A DNA stretch of 64,000 nucleotides from an uncultured Oceanospirillaceae bacterium (lineage in GTDB: Bacteria; Pseudomonadota; Gammaproteobacteria; Pseudomonadales; Oceanobacteraceae): assembly GCA_937974825.1 (NCBI GenBank), contig CALJVD010000117.1, positions 38,894-102,893 of the forward strand. The letters are read 5' to 3'. Below are positions 1 through 9,784 of the stretch, piece by piece (the stretch's first letter is position 1; each line of letters starts with the position of its first letter). Under the pieces are notes generated by a model. It searched no databases. It saw nothing but the letters and a program-made list of their open reading frames with translations, and was not told the origin of the DNA. Made by a program: the position numbers and the translations under genes.

Positions 1-11
1 AAGGTGATTTT

Positions 12-470
12 TTGGCAAAAGAAACACAGCTTACCAATTTGATACAACCCGTAGTGGAGTCCCTAGGCTATATTTTTTGGGGATTAGAATATCTTGCGGG
101 TGGCAAACACATTACTTTGCGCGTTTTTATTGATAGCGAAGAAGGCATTAGTGTTGACCAGTGTGCAGAAGTAAGCAGACAGCTAAGTGCTGTTATGGAT
201 GTTGAAGATCCAATTACTCAAGAATACACCCTAGAAATTTCGTCTCCAGGAATGGATAGGCTTTTGTTTACTCTTGAGCAATATCAGCAATACGCCAACC
301 ATATTATAGATGTGCGTCTGCGCCTTCCATTTGATGGCAGACGTAAATTTAAAGGTCAATTACTAGGTACTGAAGAACAAGACATAGTAATGGTCATAGA
401 CGAACACGAATATTTATTACCCGTCGAGTTAATTGAAAAAGCTCGAGTGGTTCCCCAATTTGAAAAATAG
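12..470 (+). CDS. rimP: Ribosome maturation factor RimP
   Basis: Cytoplasmic factor needed for maturation of the 30S subunit. The 152-residue product has the usual length, with an N-terminal alpha/beta domain and a C-terminal SH3-like domain. The conserved EISSPGMDR segment lies at residues 75-83. The start is a TTG preceded by AAGGTG at positions 1-6, so the gene is complete although it begins at the window edge. It is first in the visible rimP-nusA-infB-rbfA-truB-rpsO-pnp series, all on the plus strand; this order is widely conserved in proteobacteria. The operon promoter must lie outside the window. Confidence 0.96.
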   Translation: MAKETQLTNLIQPVVESLGYIFWGLEYLAGGKHITLRVFIDSEEGISVDQCAEVSRQLSAVMDVEDPITQEYTLEISSPGMDRLLFTLEQYQQYANHIIDVRLRLPFDGRRKFKGQLLGTEEQDIVMVIDEHEYLLPVELIEKARVVPQFEK

Positions 471-491
471 CAACAAGAGCGAGGCTAGCAG

Positions 492-1994
492 ATGAGCAAA
501 GAAATTCTTCTGGTCGCAGAGGCGGTTTCTAATGAAAAGGGCGTTTCAAAAGAAATTATTTTTGAAGCCATTGAATTAGCCTTAGCGGCAGCAGCAAAAA
601 AACGTTACGAAGACGAAGGTGGCGAGCCAACTGTCGAAGTTAGAATTGACCGTAAAACCGGCGAATATAAATCCTATCGTCGTTGGAACGTAGTTGCCGA
701 CGATGAAATGGCTGGATTAGGTAACGACTTAACTCTTGAGGAAGCTCATGAGTATGACCCACAGCTAAAAGCGGGTGACGTTTACGAAATCGAAATCGAA
801 AATCCAGGCTTTGGCCGTATTGCTGCACAAGCTGCTAAACAAATCATTGTACAAAAAGTACGTGAAGCAGAGCGTGCACAAATCGTTGAAGAATACCAAG
901 AGCGACTTGGTGAGCTAGTAAACGGTAGCGTTAAAAAAGTAACACGTGACAACATTATTGTTGACTTAGGTAATAACGCAGAAGGTCTGTTACCAAAAGA
1001 TCAGCTGATCGCTCGTGAGATCTTCCGTTTGAATGATCGCGTTCGTGCAGTGTTGCATGAGGTTCGTCCTGAAAACCGTGGCCCACAATTAATACTTAGC
1101 CGTTCTTGCCCTGAGATGCTAATTGAATTGTTCCGCATTGAAGTGCCTGAAATTTCTGAAGAAATTATCGAAATTAAAGGTGCGGCTCGTGATCCAGGTT
1201 CACGCGCTAAGATCGCCGTTAAAACCAACGATAAGCGCATAGACCCAGTGGGAGCTTGTGTTGGTATGCGTGGTGCCCGTGTACAAGCGGTAACCAACGA
1301 ATTAGGCGGTAGCGAGCGTATTGATATCGTTCTATGGGACGATAACCCAGCGCAATTAGTAATTAATGCCATGGCACCTGCAGAAGTTGCGTCTATCATT
1401 GTAGATGAAGATGCTCACACAATGGATGTTGCAGTTGTGGAAGAAAACCTTGCACAAGCAATTGGTCGTGGCGGTCAGAACGTACGTCTTGCTTCAGAAT
1501 TAACCGGTTGGACTATCAACGTGATGACCGAAGAGCAAGCGACTGACAAACAAAGCGAAGAAAACCAAGCCTACATCGATCTATTTACGGAAGCGTTAGA
1601 TGTCGATGAAGATTTGGCCGTTTTATTAGTGGAAGAAGGTTTCAGTTCACTGGAAGAAATTGCCTACGTTCCGCTAGAAGAAATGCTTGAAATCGAAGCA
1701 TTAGATGAAGAAATCGTTAATGAATTGCGTAGCCGTGCCAAAGACGTATTGCTCGCTCAAGCATTGGCAACGGAAGAACAGTTGAGCAAAGCAGAACCTG
1801 CAGACGACTTGCTTAATATGGAAGGTATGGAACGTCACTTAGCATTAGTGTTAGCAAGTAAAGGTGTTTGCACTATGGAAGACTTAGCTGAGCAATCCAT
1901 TGATGAATTACTTGAAATTGAAAACATGACCGAAGAAAAAGCCGCTGAACTCATCATGACAGCACGTAAGCCTTGGTTTGAAGACGAAGCTTAA
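492..1994 (+). CDS. nusA: Transcription termination/antitermination factor NusA
   Basis: RNA polymerase-binding elongation factor that modulates pausing, intrinsic termination and antitermination. The 500-residue protein shows the full proteobacterial layout: an N-terminal polymerase-binding domain (about 1-130), an S1 domain (about 135-200), two KH domains (about 230-345, with [11 protein letters not shown] and [13 protein letters not shown]), and two C-terminal acidic helix-hairpin repeats (about 365-490). It follows rimP by 21 bases and is followed by infB after 32 bases, so the three are probably cotranscribed. In E. coli this operon is feedback-regulated by NusA; nothing here tests that. 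Confidence 0.98.
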   Translation: MSKEILLVAEAVSNEKGVSKEIIFEAIELALAAAAKKRYEDEGGEPTVEVRIDRKTGEYKSYRRWNVVADDEMAGLGNDLTLEEAHEYDPQLKAGDVYEIEIENPGFGRIAAQAAKQIIVQKVREAERAQIVEEYQERLGELVNGSVKKVTRDNIIVDLGNNAEGLLPKDQLIAREIFRLNDRVRAVLHEVRPENRGPQLILSRSCPEMLIELFRIEVPEISEEIIEIKGAARDPGSRAKIAVKTNDKRIDPVGACVGMRGARVQAVTNELGGSERIDIVLWDDNPAQLVINAMAPAEVASIIVDEDAHTMDVAVVEENLAQAIGRGGQNVRLASELTGWTINVMTEEQATDKQSEENQAYIDLFTEALDVDEDLAVLLVEEGFSSLEEIAYVPLEEMLEIEALDEEIVNELRSRAKDVLLAQALATEEQLSKAEPADDLLNMEGMERHLALVLASKGVCTMEDLAEQSIDELLEIENMTEEKAAELIMTARKPWFEDEA

Positions 1995-2026
1995 TTTATT
2001 TTTTCGGCATAGGAGGAACGTAACGT

Positions 2027-4561
2027 ATGGCAGATGTAACAGTTAAAGAGCTTGCCGACGTGGTGAAAACCAGCGTAGATAATTTACTTGTACAAATGAA
2101 AGAGGCTGGGTTAACCCAAACAGCCCCTGATCAGGCTGTAAGTGAAGAAGAAAAGCAAAAATTGTTATTACATTTAAAGAAAAGTCATGGTGCTACCCCA
2201 AGCACCAAGAAGATTACTTTAAAGCGTAAAGAAACAAGCACCTTGAAAACAGGTGGTAAAAAATCCGTTGCTATCGAGGTGCGTAAAAAACGCACCTACG
2301 TTAAGCGCGATGATATTGAACAAGAAGCGGAAGCTGCAAAAGCTGAAGCGGCACGCTTAGCTGCTGAAGAGCAAGCACGCATAGAAGCTCAAGCAAAAGC
2401 CGAAGCAGAAGCTAAGGCGAAAGAAGAAGCTGAAGCAAAAGCTAAAGCAGAAGCTGAGGCTAAAGCGAAAGAAGAAAGCGAAAAGAAATCGACTGAAAAG
2501 CCTAGCGCGAAACCTAAGGCTAAGCCTGCAGCGAAAGCGAAAGAGTTAACGGAAGAAGAAGACCTTGCTCAAAAACGCGCTGAAGCAGAAGCATTAGCTG
2601 CACGCCAAGAAGAAGGGCGTAAAAAAGTACATAAGTCCGCTGATAAAAAACGCACTGAAAAGCGTGATGACAGCAGATTCCAAGATAAAAACGAAGTGTC
2701 GACCGAACGTCGTCCACGTCGTAACAATCAAAAAGGCAAGCTGAAAGCGAATAAGCAACAGCAACGCAATAATGAGCACGCCTTCACTAAACCAACAGCA
2801 CCAGTAACACACGAAGTTGAATTGCCAGAAGCAATTACTGTGGGTGATCTTGCTGCTAAAATGGCTGTTAAAGCGGGTGAAGTGATTAAGACCTTAATGG
2901 GTCTAGGTGTTATGGCAACCATTAACCAAACTTTAGACCAAGATACAGCTACCTTAGTTGTTGAAGAAATGGGTCATAAAGTAACTAAGTTAATTGCTGA
3001 AAACCAATTAGAACAAGACGTTACAGAATCTGTATCTTACGACGGTGAAGAGGCATCTCGTGCGCCTGTTGTAACGGTAATGGGTCACGTTGACCACGGT
3101 AAAACGTCACTACTAGACTACATCCGTCGTACGCGCATTGCCTCTGGTGAAGCCGGTGGTATTACACAGCATATTGGTGCATATCACGTTAAAACAGACC
3201 ACGGTATCGTTTCATTCCTAGATACCCCAGGTCACGCCGCGTTCACATCAATGCGTGCTCGTGGTGCTCAAGCAACAGACGTGGTAATTCTAGTTTGTGC
3301 TGCCGATGACGGTGTGATGCCGCAAACAGAAGAAGCTATTCAGCACGCTCGTTCCGCTGAAGTACCTATTGTTGTTGCAATCACTAAAGTCGACAAAGAC
3401 ACAGCCGACGTTGAACGTGTTAAAAACGAATTAGCGCAACGTGATGTTATTCCAGAAGACTGGGGTGGTGACGTACCATTCATTCATGTTTCGTCTAAGA
3501 CCGGTCAAGGTATTGATGACCTACTTGAAGCGGTACTTTTACAAGCTGAAATTCTTGAGCTAAAAGCCTATGCAACAGGTCCTGGTCAAGGTGTGGTTGT
3601 TGAATCACGCTTAGATAAAGGTCGTGGTCCAGTGGCAACTTTATTAGTACAAAACGGTGTGCTTAAGAAAGGCGATATCGTACTAGCAGGTACCTGTTAT
3701 GGACGTGCACGAGCACTGCTTGATGAAAGCAGTAATCAGGTTGATGAAGCAGGCCCTTCTATTCCGGTTGAAATCTTAGGCTTAAACGGCACACCAGAAG
3801 CTGGCGATGAATTTATGGTCGTTGAAAGCGAGCGTAAAGCACGTGAAGTAGCTGAGTACCGTGAAGCTAAGATGAAAGAACAAGTTCAACAGCGTCAACA
3901 AGCCGCTAAGTTAGATGCGCTATTTACCCATATGGGTCAAGGTCAAGCCGCTAACTTAAACATAGTGGTTAAGACAGACGTGCGTGGTACCTTAGAAGCA
4001 ATCGTTAACTCATTGCATAAACTAGGTACTGACGAAGTTAAAGTAAACGTGGTGGCTTCCGGTGTTGGTGGTATTACTGAAACAGATATCACTTTAGCGG
4101 TCGCAGCAGAAGCTGTTGTCTTTGGTTTCAACGTTCGTGCCGATAACGCAGCGCGTAAGCTTGTTGAGACACAAGGCGTTGATATGCGTTACTACAGTGT
4201 TATTTATGACCTGTTAGATGACGTTAAACAAGCTATGGCTGGTTTACTGGCTCCTGAGCTACGTGAAGAAATTGTTGGTATCGCAGAAGTACGTGATGTC
4301 TTTAACTCACCTAAGTTTGGCCAGATTGCTGGTTCTATGGTGATTGACGGTACTGTATACCGTAACAAGAAGATCCGTGTATTGCGTGACAACGTAGTAA
4401 TCTACGAAGGCGAACTAGAATCCCTACGTCGCTTTAAAGACGACGTGGCAGAAGTACGTCAAGGTATGGAATGTGGTATCGGTGTGAAGAACTATCAAGA
4501 TGTTCGCCCTGGTGACCAGATCGAAGTCTTTGATGTTAAAGAGATCGCTCGTACCTTATAA
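2027..4561 (+). CDS. infB: Translation initiation factor IF-2
   Basis: GTPase that brings initiator tRNA to the 30S subunit and promotes subunit joining. The 844-residue protein has an N-terminal IF2 domain (about 1-55), a highly charged Ala/Lys/Glu linker (about 98-170), a second IF2_N module (about 265-320), the G domain, and domains II-IV. GTP-binding motifs are GHVDHGKT (353-360) and DTPGH (399-403). The G4 motif reads TKVD (453-456) rather than the usual NKxD, which is unusual for IF2. The ribosome binding site GGAGG is strong. Internal starts making shorter IF2 forms are known in E. coli but I cannot establish them here. Confidence 0.98.
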   Translation: MADVTVKELADVVKTSVDNLLVQMKEAGLTQTAPDQAVSEEEKQKLLLHLKKSHGATPSTKKITLKRKETSTLKTGGKKSVAIEVRKKRTYVKRDDIEQEAEAAKAEAARLAAEEQARIEAQAKAEAEAKAKEEAEAKAKAEAEAKAKEESEKKSTEKPSAKPKAKPAAKAKELTEEEDLAQKRAEAEALAARQEEGRKKVHKSADKKRTEKRDDSRFQDKNEVSTERRPRRNNQKGKLKANKQQQRNNEHAFTKPTAPVTHEVELPEAITVGDLAAKMAVKAGEVIKTLMGLGVMATINQTLDQDTATLVVEEMGHKVTKLIAENQLEQDVTESVSYDGEEASRAPVVTVMGHVDHGKTSLLDYIRRTRIASGEAGGITQHIGAYHVKTDHGIVSFLDTPGHAAFTSMRARGAQATDVVILVCAADDGVMPQTEEAIQHARSAEVPIVVAITKVDKDTADVERVKNELAQRDVIPEDWGGDVPFIHVSSKTGQGIDDLLEAVLLQAEILELKAYATGPGQGVVVESRLDKGRGPVATLLVQNGVLKKGDIVLAGTCYGRARALLDESSNQVDEAGPSIPVEILGLNGTPEAGDEFMVVESERKAREVAEYREAKMKEQVQQRQQAAKLDALFTHMGQGQAANLNIVVKTDVRGTLEAIVNSLHKLGTDEVKVNVVASGVGGITETDITLAVAAEAVVFGFNVRADNAARKLVETQGVDMRYYSVIYDLLDDVKQAMAGLLAPELREEIVGIAEVRDVFNSPKFGQIAGSMVIDGTVYRNKKIRVLRDNVVIYEGELESLRRFKDDVAEVRQGMECGIGVKNYQDVRPGDQIEVFDVKEIARTL

Positions 4562-4570
4562 GATCTGAAT

Positions 4571-4591
4571 GGGCGTACCCTTGGTGCGCCC
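4571..4591 (+). other. Hairpin between infB and rbfA
   Basis: A 9-bp stem (GGGCGTACC with GGTGCGCCC, one G-U pair) with a 3-base loop lies 10 bases after the infB stop. There is no adjacent run of T, so it is not a convincing intrinsic terminator. A processing site or a 3'-end stabiliser inside the operon is a more likely role. Confidence 0.5.
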
Positions 4592-4630
4592 ATGCTTGCA
4601 GATTTTTGAATCTCAATTAGCGGATAACGA

Positions 4631-5023
4631 ATGTCAAAAGAATATAGCCGTACCGTGCGTTTAGCTGAACAAATTCAGCGTGAATTAGCACACAAGATAC
4701 AGTTCGAAATGAAAGACCCGCGCTTAGGCATGGTCACTCTAAACGAAGTTAAAGTAGCCAGAGATCTAGGTTATGCCGATATTTACTTTACAGTGATGGG
4801 TGCTCGCGGTGAAAGCGATGAAGAAATTCGCCAACAAACCAGCGAAATATTAAACGATGCAGCTGGTTACCTACGTTCTGAATTAGCCAGAATACTTACC
4901 ACTCGAATTACTCCCTTATTGCGTTTCCATTACGATGGCACGTTGGAACGCGGTATGCATTTAGACAGTCTGATTCGTCAGGCCACTGCCTCAGATAAAG
5001 CTCGTCAACCTGATCAAGAATAA
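4631..5023 (+). CDS. rbfA: 30S ribosome-binding factor RbfA
   Basis: Small KH-like protein that binds the immature 30S subunit near the 16S rRNA 5' end and is important at low temperature. The 130-residue product has the family length. The opening segment EYSRTVRLAEQIQRELA and the segment KDPRLGMVTLNEVKV are typical. It sits 69 bases after infB, separated by a hairpin, and 10 bases before truB, as in other proteobacteria. Probably transcribed with nusA-infB. Confidence 0.97.
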   Translation: MSKEYSRTVRLAEQIQRELAHKIQFEMKDPRLGMVTLNEVKVARDLGYADIYFTVMGARGESDEEIRQQTSEILNDAAGYLRSELARILTTRITPLLRFHYDGTLERGMHLDSLIRQATASDKARQPDQE

Positions 5024-5033
5024 TCTCTACATT

Positions 5034-5972
5034 ATGGCCAAACGTAAAAAAGGTCGTGCAGTTAATGGCATCATAGTCGTTAATAAGCCGATTGGATTGT
5101 CTTCAAATCAGGTGCTGCAACGTGTAAAACGTTTGTTTAATGCTCAAAAAGCAGGGCACACAGGTGCTTTAGACCCTTTAGCAACAGGTGTATTACCTAT
5201 TTGTTTAGGCGAGGCTACTAAGCTTTCACAAGTCCTACTCGATGCTGATAAAGCCTATCGCACTACAGCTACCCTTGGTGAAATACGTACCACAGGAGAT
5301 GCCGAGGGCGAAGTTGTTCAGCAGTTTCCTGTACCTGAAATAGCAACCGAGCAGCTTGCTGATGTATTAGAGCAGTTTCGTGGTGAGGTTGAACAAATAC
5401 CTCCTATGTTTTCAGCCCTAAAGCTTAATGGTAAGCCACTATATGAACTCGCTAGAACGGGCTTGAGTACAGAAGAAATGCAGGCGGTTGCAGAAAAAAA
5501 ACGTCGCATTATTACGATTCATGAACTTTTGCTTGAAGACCAACGGCCCACAGAATTAGATTTATTTGTCTGTTGCTCTAAAGGTACGTACATCAGAACA
5601 TTGGTTGAAGATATTGGTCAAGCTTTGAACTGCGGTGCTTATGTGAGCATGTTGCATCGCACAGCTTGTGGTCCTTTTAGTAGTGAGCAAATGCTCACTC
5701 TAGAAGAACTAGAGCAGCACCTTGAAGCCGGTACGCTTGATGACCAACTGATGCCGGTTGAAAGTGCGGTGCCACATTGGCCTCAAGTAAAATTAGACCC
5801 AGAAGAAGCCAATAAGATGCTCTTAGGTCAGGCAGTAAATACTAGCCTAGAAGACCAACCTTGGGTACAATTATGGGCTTTTAACGAAACTGTCCAACAA
5901 ATGTTTGGAATAGGTCGTATAGAAAGTGGATACGTTAAAGCGCAAAGACTGTTCCAGTTACCCCCTTTTTAG
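5034..5972 (+). CDS. truB: tRNA pseudouridine(55) synthase TruB
   Basis: Makes pseudouridine 55 in the T loop of nearly all elongator tRNAs. The catalytic motif GHTGALDPLATGVLP places the nucleophilic Asp at residue 47, and the RNA-binding segment KGTYIRTLVEDIG is present around residue 180. The 312 residues include a C-terminal PUA-like region. The gene starts 10 bases after the rbfA stop with only a weak ribosome binding site, so translational coupling to rbfA is plausible. Confidence 0.97.
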   Translation: MAKRKKGRAVNGIIVVNKPIGLSSNQVLQRVKRLFNAQKAGHTGALDPLATGVLPICLGEATKLSQVLLDADKAYRTTATLGEIRTTGDAEGEVVQQFPVPEIATEQLADVLEQFRGEVEQIPPMFSALKLNGKPLYELARTGLSTEEMQAVAEKKRRIITIHELLLEDQRPTELDLFVCCSKGTYIRTLVEDIGQALNCGAYVSMLHRTACGPFSSEQMLTLEELEQHLEAGTLDDQLMPVESAVPHWPQVKLDPEEANKMLLGQAVNTSLEDQPWVQLWAFNETVQQMFGIGRIESGYVKAQRLFQLPPF

Positions 5973-6033
5973 ATTCACTTTCAACTTACTTTCAGTCAAG
6001 TTGAGCTGCAAAGCTGACTTTTCTGTGGGTTAC

Positions 6034-6083
6034 CCATCGTACTGTTAATGTGCACGGTGCCGATGGTTTTATTAGCGCACATT
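6034..6083 (+). promoter_or_regulatory. Putative S15 autoregulatory pseudoknot in the rpsO leader
   Basis: Two interleaved helices are visible just before the rpsO ribosome binding site. Stem 1 pairs CCATCG (6034-6039) with CGATGG (6061-6066). Stem 2 pairs AATGTGC (6047-6053) with GCACATT (6077-6083). The order 1-2-1-2 is that of an H-type pseudoknot with connecting segments of 7, 7 and 10 bases. The Shine-Dalgarno GGAGA starts at 6088, so folding would affect initiation. In E. coli, S15 represses its own mRNA by stabilising a pseudoknot at this location; that this one binds S15 is inference. Confidence 0.55.
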
Positions 6084-6099
6084 CATTGGAGAAAGAAAG

Positions 6100-6369
6100 A
6101 TGGCATTATCTGCTGCTAAAAAAGCTGAAATTGTTAAAGAGTACCAAATTGCTGAAGGCGATACTGGCTCACCAGAAGTTCAAGTAGCTTTGTTAACCTA
6201 CAACATCAAAGGTTTACAATCTCACTTTAAAGAACACGGTAAAGATCACCACTCACGTCGTGGTTTAATCCGTATGGTAAACCAACGCCGTAAGTTGTTA
6301 GACTACTTAAAAGGCAAAGACTTAGGTCGCTACGCTACCCTAATCGGTCGCTTAGGCTTACGTCGCTAG
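6100..6369 (+). CDS. rpsO: 30S ribosomal protein S15
   Basis: Primary 16S rRNA-binding protein of the 30S platform. The 89 residues are the standard length, and the signatures [13 protein letters not shown] and HHSRRGL are present with the [10 protein letters not shown] segment near the C terminus. The start has a good ribosome binding site (GGAGA). It lies 127 bases after truB and is followed by an intrinsic terminator, then pnp, as in E. coli. The leader carries a potential pseudoknot (described separately). Confidence 0.98.
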   Translation: MALSAAKKAEIVKEYQIAEGDTGSPEVQVALLTYNIKGLQSHFKEHGKDHHSRRGLIRMVNQRRKLLDYLKGKDLGRYATLIGRLGLRR

Positions 6370-6381
6370 AAAGAAAAACGG

Positions 6382-6401
6382 GGCCCTACGGGGCCTTTGT
6401 T
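6382..6401 (+). terminator. Intrinsic terminator after rpsO
   Basis: GGCCC (6382-6386) pairs with GGGCC (6391-6395) across a TACG loop, followed by TTTGTT. It lies 12 bases after the rpsO stop. As in E. coli, partial read-through into pnp is likely. Confidence 0.75.
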
Positions 6402-6442
6402 ATATATTATAAAACCTGCTTATGCGTTAAGACGTTATAACA

Positions 6443-6534
6443 GACTGTGGTGCCAACCCCACACATAAGCTTTGTGGTGGTGCTTCTACATATAGGCTTT
6501 ACTAAAGAACTTATATGTAGAAGTACCGACAGTC
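6443..6534 (+). promoter_or_regulatory. pnp leader with long RNase III-type hairpin
   Basis: A 16-bp stem pairs 6479-6494 with 6512-6527 (core CTTCTACATATA with TATATGTAGAAG, one G-U pair). An outer helix GACTGT (6443-6448) with ACAGTC (6529-6534) can close it. It lies 30 bases before the pnp start. In E. coli, a leader hairpin at this place is cut by RNase III, and PNPase then degrades its own message. The position and structure match that scheme; the cleavage itself is inference. Confidence 0.65.
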
Positions 6535-6564
6535 AGCAGGCAACATTACATAAAAGGAAATACC

Positions 6565-8673
6565 ATGAGTAACTTACCTGTTGCACATACTAAAACATTC
6601 GAATTCGGTGGAAAGACCGTTACATTAGAAACGGGTCGTATTGCCCGTCAAGCCGACGGCGCCGTGTTAGCCACTATTGGTGATACTCAAGTATTAGCAA
6701 CTGTTGTGGCAGCTAAGAGTACGAAAGAAGGTCAAGACTTCTTCCCGTTATCAGTACATTATCAAGAAAAAATGTATGCGACTGGCCGTATTCCAGGCGG
6801 ATACTTAAAGCGTGAAGGTCGTCCTTCAGAGAAAGAAACACTTACTTCACGTTTAATCGACCGTCCTATTCGTCCATTATTCCCAGACGGTTTCATGAAC
6901 GAAGTTCAGGTTATCTTAACCGTTATGTCTGCCGACAAAGTTAACGACCCAGATATCTGTGCAATGATTGCTACTTCAGCAGCACTAAGTATTTCTGGTG
7001 TACCATTTAATGGTCCTATTGGTGCAGCACGTGTTGGCTTCACAGATGATGGTGGTTATAGCCTAAACCCAACGTACCAAGAGCTAGAAACCTCATTGTT
7101 AAACATGGTGGTTGCTGGTACTAAAGATGCGGTTCTTATGGTTGAGTCAGAAGCTGACGAACTGACCGAAGATGAAATGCTAGGCGGTGTGTTGTTCGCT
7201 CACAAAGCATTCCAGTCGGTTATTACTGCTATTGCAGAGTGGAAAGAAGAGCTAGGCGTTCAGAACTGGGAATGGACTGCTCCTGAAAGCGATAAAGCTT
7301 TATACGAAGCAGTTAAAGCAGAAACGGCAGAAGCGATCAGCGCAGCTTACACAATTTCAGACAAGCAAGAGCGTTATAACCAGCTGAATGAAATTACCGC
7401 TAATGCTGTTGAAAAACTAGCAGCGACTGAAGAAAAAGAAGGCTTCGACGAAGGTGATATCAAAGACACCATCGAAGAACTTAAATATGAAATTGTTCGC
7501 CAACAAATTATTGATGGTAAACCACGTATCGATGGCCGTGACAACGACACCGTGCGTGCGCTAACCATTGAAACTGGCGTGCTATCTAAAGCACACGGTT
7601 CTGCAATTTTCACCCGTGGTGAAACCCAAGCAATCGTTGCAACCACTCTAGGTTCGGCACGTGATGCGCAAATGGTTGACTTCCTTCATGGTATGACTGA
7701 AGACCCATTCCTGTTCCACTATAACTTCCCTCCATTCTCTGTTGGTGAAACGGGTCGTTTAGGTACACCTGGTCGTCGTGAAATTGGTCACGGTCGTTTA
7801 GCACGCCGTGGTATTCAATCAATGATGCCAACATTAGAAGAGTTCCCATACACCATTCGTGTTGTATCAGAAATTACTGAATCTAACGGTTCTTCTTCAA
7901 TGGCCTCTGTATGTGGTGCTTCATTAGCATTAATGGATGCCGGTGTTCCAATCAAAGCTCCAGTTGCTGGTATCGCTATGGGTCTGGTTAAAGAAGGTGA
8001 TAAGTTTGCCGTTTTAACCGACATTTTAGGTGATGAAGACCACCTAGGTGATATGGACTTTAAAGTAGCCGGTACCGATGAAGGTATCACTGCTTTACAA
8101 ATGGATATCAAGATCGAAGGTATCACTGAAGAGATTATGGAAATTGCTTTAGGCAAAGCGAAAACTGCTCGCTTTACCATTCTTGAGCAAATGAATGCTG
8201 TACTACCAGAAGCACGTAAAGAGCTGTCTGCAAGTGCACCTACTATTACTACGGTTAAAATTGATTCAGATAAGATCCGTGACATTATTGGTAAAGGCGG
8301 TGCAACTATCCGTGACATTACCGATAAGTCTGGCGCTTCAATTGATATTAACGACAACGGCGAAATCAAAATCTTTGCTTCTGATAAAGCAGCAAGTGAT
8401 ATCGCTCTAGATATGATCGCAGCCATTACCGCCGAAGTTGAAGTAGGTACTACTTACACTGGTACAGTCAGCAAAGTTGTAGACTTTGGTGCCTTTATTA
8501 CTGTTCTACCTGGTAAAGACGGTTTACTGCACATTTCACAAATCAGTGAAGAGCGTGTTGAAAACGTTGCAGACTACCTGAAAGAAGGTCAAATGGTTAA
8601 CGTTCACGTTGCCGATGTTGATCCTAAAGGTCGTATCAAGCTAACGATGAAAGGCATTGAACAGCCTGCGTAA
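6565..8673 (+). CDS. pnp: Polyribonucleotide nucleotidyltransferase (PNPase)
   Basis: Phosphorolytic 3'-5' exoribonuclease of the degradosome, also involved in RNA quality control. The 702 residues comprise two RNase PH domains (about 1-230 and 310-545) joined by a helical domain, then a KH domain (about 555-615, with [12 protein letters not shown]) and an S1 domain (about 620-690, with [19 protein letters not shown]). The second PH domain carries the conserved [11 protein letters not shown] region. Start ATG preceded by AAAGGAAA. Its leader carries a long hairpin consistent with autoregulation. Confidence 0.98.
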   Translation: MSNLPVAHTKTFEFGGKTVTLETGRIARQADGAVLATIGDTQVLATVVAAKSTKEGQDFFPLSVHYQEKMYATGRIPGGYLKREGRPSEKETLTSRLIDRPIRPLFPDGFMNEVQVILTVMSADKVNDPDICAMIATSAALSISGVPFNGPIGAARVGFTDDGGYSLNPTYQELETSLLNMVVAGTKDAVLMVESEADELTEDEMLGGVLFAHKAFQSVITAIAEWKEELGVQNWEWTAPESDKALYEAVKAETAEAISAAYTISDKQERYNQLNEITANAVEKLAATEEKEGFDEGDIKDTIEELKYEIVRQQIIDGKPRIDGRDNDTVRALTIETGVLSKAHGSAIFTRGETQAIVATTLGSARDAQMVDFLHGMTEDPFLFHYNFPPFSVGETGRLGTPGRREIGHGRLARRGIQSMMPTLEEFPYTIRVVSEITESNGSSSMASVCGASLALMDAGVPIKAPVAGIAMGLVKEGDKFAVLTDILGDEDHLGDMDFKVAGTDEGITALQMDIKIEGITEEIMEIALGKAKTARFTILEQMNAVLPEARKELSASAPTITTVKIDSDKIRDIIGKGGATIRDITDKSGASIDINDNGEIKIFASDKAASDIALDMIAAITAEVEVGTTYTGTVSKVVDFGAFITVLPGKDGLLHISQISEERVENVADYLKEGQMVNVHVADVDPKGRIKLTMKGIEQPA

Positions 8674-8714
8674 TTGACTGTTTGATTTTATTATCAGACA
8701 TTAAATGTCATAGT

Positions 8715-8742
8715 AAAGGCGCTCTTAGGGGCGCCTTTTTTT
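8715..8742 (+). terminator. Intrinsic terminator after pnp
   Basis: AAAGGCGC (8715-8722) pairs with GCGCCTTT (8731-8738) and is followed by more T residues. It ends the rimP-pnp operon 42 bases after the pnp stop. Confidence 0.85.
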
Positions 8743-8765
8743 ATGTGTAGAAATGAGGAGATAAA

Positions 8766-9575
8766 ATGAGTAGTTATATTCCACCTAAGGTTTGGAAGTG
8801 GCAGCAAGAAAGTGGCGGTAAATTTGCCAGCATTAATCGTCCGATTGCTGGTGCTACGCATGAAAAAGAGCTTTCTATTGGTAAGCACCCATTGCAGTTA
8901 TACTCGCTTGCTACACCTAATGGCCAAAAAGTAACTATTATGCTTGAAGAGCTTCTGGCATTAGGTATTAAAGAAGCCGAATACGATGCTTGGTTAATTA
9001 ATATCATGGAAGGTGATCAATTTGGCTCCGATTTTGTAGAGATTAACCCAAACTCTAAAATTCCTGCATTAATGGATCATAGCGTTAATCCTCCACAGCG
9101 CGTATTTGAATCGGGCGCTATTCTTTTATACTTGTCAGAAAAGTTTAATGCCCTTATTCCTAAAGACCCTAGTCTACGTACAGAGTGTTTAAGCTGGTTA
9201 TTCTGGCAAATGGGCAGCGCACCTATATTAGGCGGTGGCTTCGGACACTTTTACGCCTACGCGCCTGAAAAATACGAATACCCCATTAACCGTTACACCA
9301 TGGAAGTAAAACGCCAGCTCGATGTGCTTGACCGTCACCTAGCAAACAATGAGTTTATTTGTGGTGATGAGTACAGCATTGCCGATATCGCTATTTTCCC
9401 TTGGTATGGTGGCGTGGTGCTCAACCAAGTCTACGGTGCAGCGGAATTTTTAGAAGCAGAGTCCTATACCCACGTACAACGCTGGGCGAAACAACTAGAT
9501 GCACGTCCAGCTGTGCAACTGGGTCGTAGAATTAATGGAATGATGGGAGATGATGCTATACCAGAGCGACATTAA
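8766..9575 (+). CDS. yghU: Glutathione S-transferase family, YghU type (disulfide-bond oxidoreductase)
   Basis: Nu-class glutathione transferase-like protein. The E. coli homologue YghU binds two glutathiones and has disulfide reductase activity. The 269-residue product keeps long YghU-specific stretches, including QLYSLATPNGQKVTIMLEEL, NPNSKIPAL and GGGFGHFYAYAP. It has an N-terminal thioredoxin-like domain (about 40-130) and a C-terminal helical domain with the EYSIADIAIFPWYG N-cap motif. Strong ribosome binding site (GAGGAG). It is a single-gene unit after the pnp terminator. Confidence 0.93.
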   Translation: MSSYIPPKVWKWQQESGGKFASINRPIAGATHEKELSIGKHPLQLYSLATPNGQKVTIMLEELLALGIKEAEYDAWLINIMEGDQFGSDFVEINPNSKIPALMDHSVNPPQRVFESGAILLYLSEKFNALIPKDPSLRTECLSWLFWQMGSAPILGGGFGHFYAYAPEKYEYPINRYTMEVKRQLDVLDRHLANNEFICGDEYSIADIAIFPWYGGVVLNQVYGAAEFLEAESYTHVQRWAKQLDARPAVQLGRRINGMMGDDAIPERH

Positions 9576-9588
9576 AAGAATTCACTAT

Positions 9589-9627
9589 GCCTTAACAAAT
9601 CGATGTAAAGATAGTTAAGGCTTCGTT
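9589..9627 (+). terminator. Possible weak terminator after yghU
   Basis: GCCTTAAC (9589-9596) and GTTAAGGC (9614-9621) form a perfect 8-bp stem with a 17-base loop, followed by TTCGTT. The large loop and poor T run make this a weak terminator candidate. Confidence 0.35.
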
Positions 9628-9652
9628 AGAAAGTCACACATCGTATGTAGCA

Positions 9653-9681
9653 TTGACAAAAAACCTGTGCTATTTTTAGAA
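9653..9681 (+). promoter_or_regulatory. Putative sigma-70 promoter for the lipoprotein gene at 9785
   Basis: A perfect -35 TTGACA (9653-9658) is followed after 17 bases by TAGAAA (9676-9681, four of six matches to TATAAT). The implied transcript has a leader of about 95 bases. No other good promoter is seen in the 209-base gap after yghU. Confidence 0.5.
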
Positions 9682-9784
9682 AACGATGTAAAGCCCATGG
9701 ATAGAGCAGTACCTAAGGCGTTTAATGCTTAGCCAAATTTGCAGCAAGACTGACTGCACTTAAAATAATGAGAAGGAGCTTCTT

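Noticed and set aside
7815..8426. Long minus-strand open frame (203 codons)
   Set aside because: Antisense shadow of pnp with low-complexity Ser/Ile-rich translation and no ribosome binding site.
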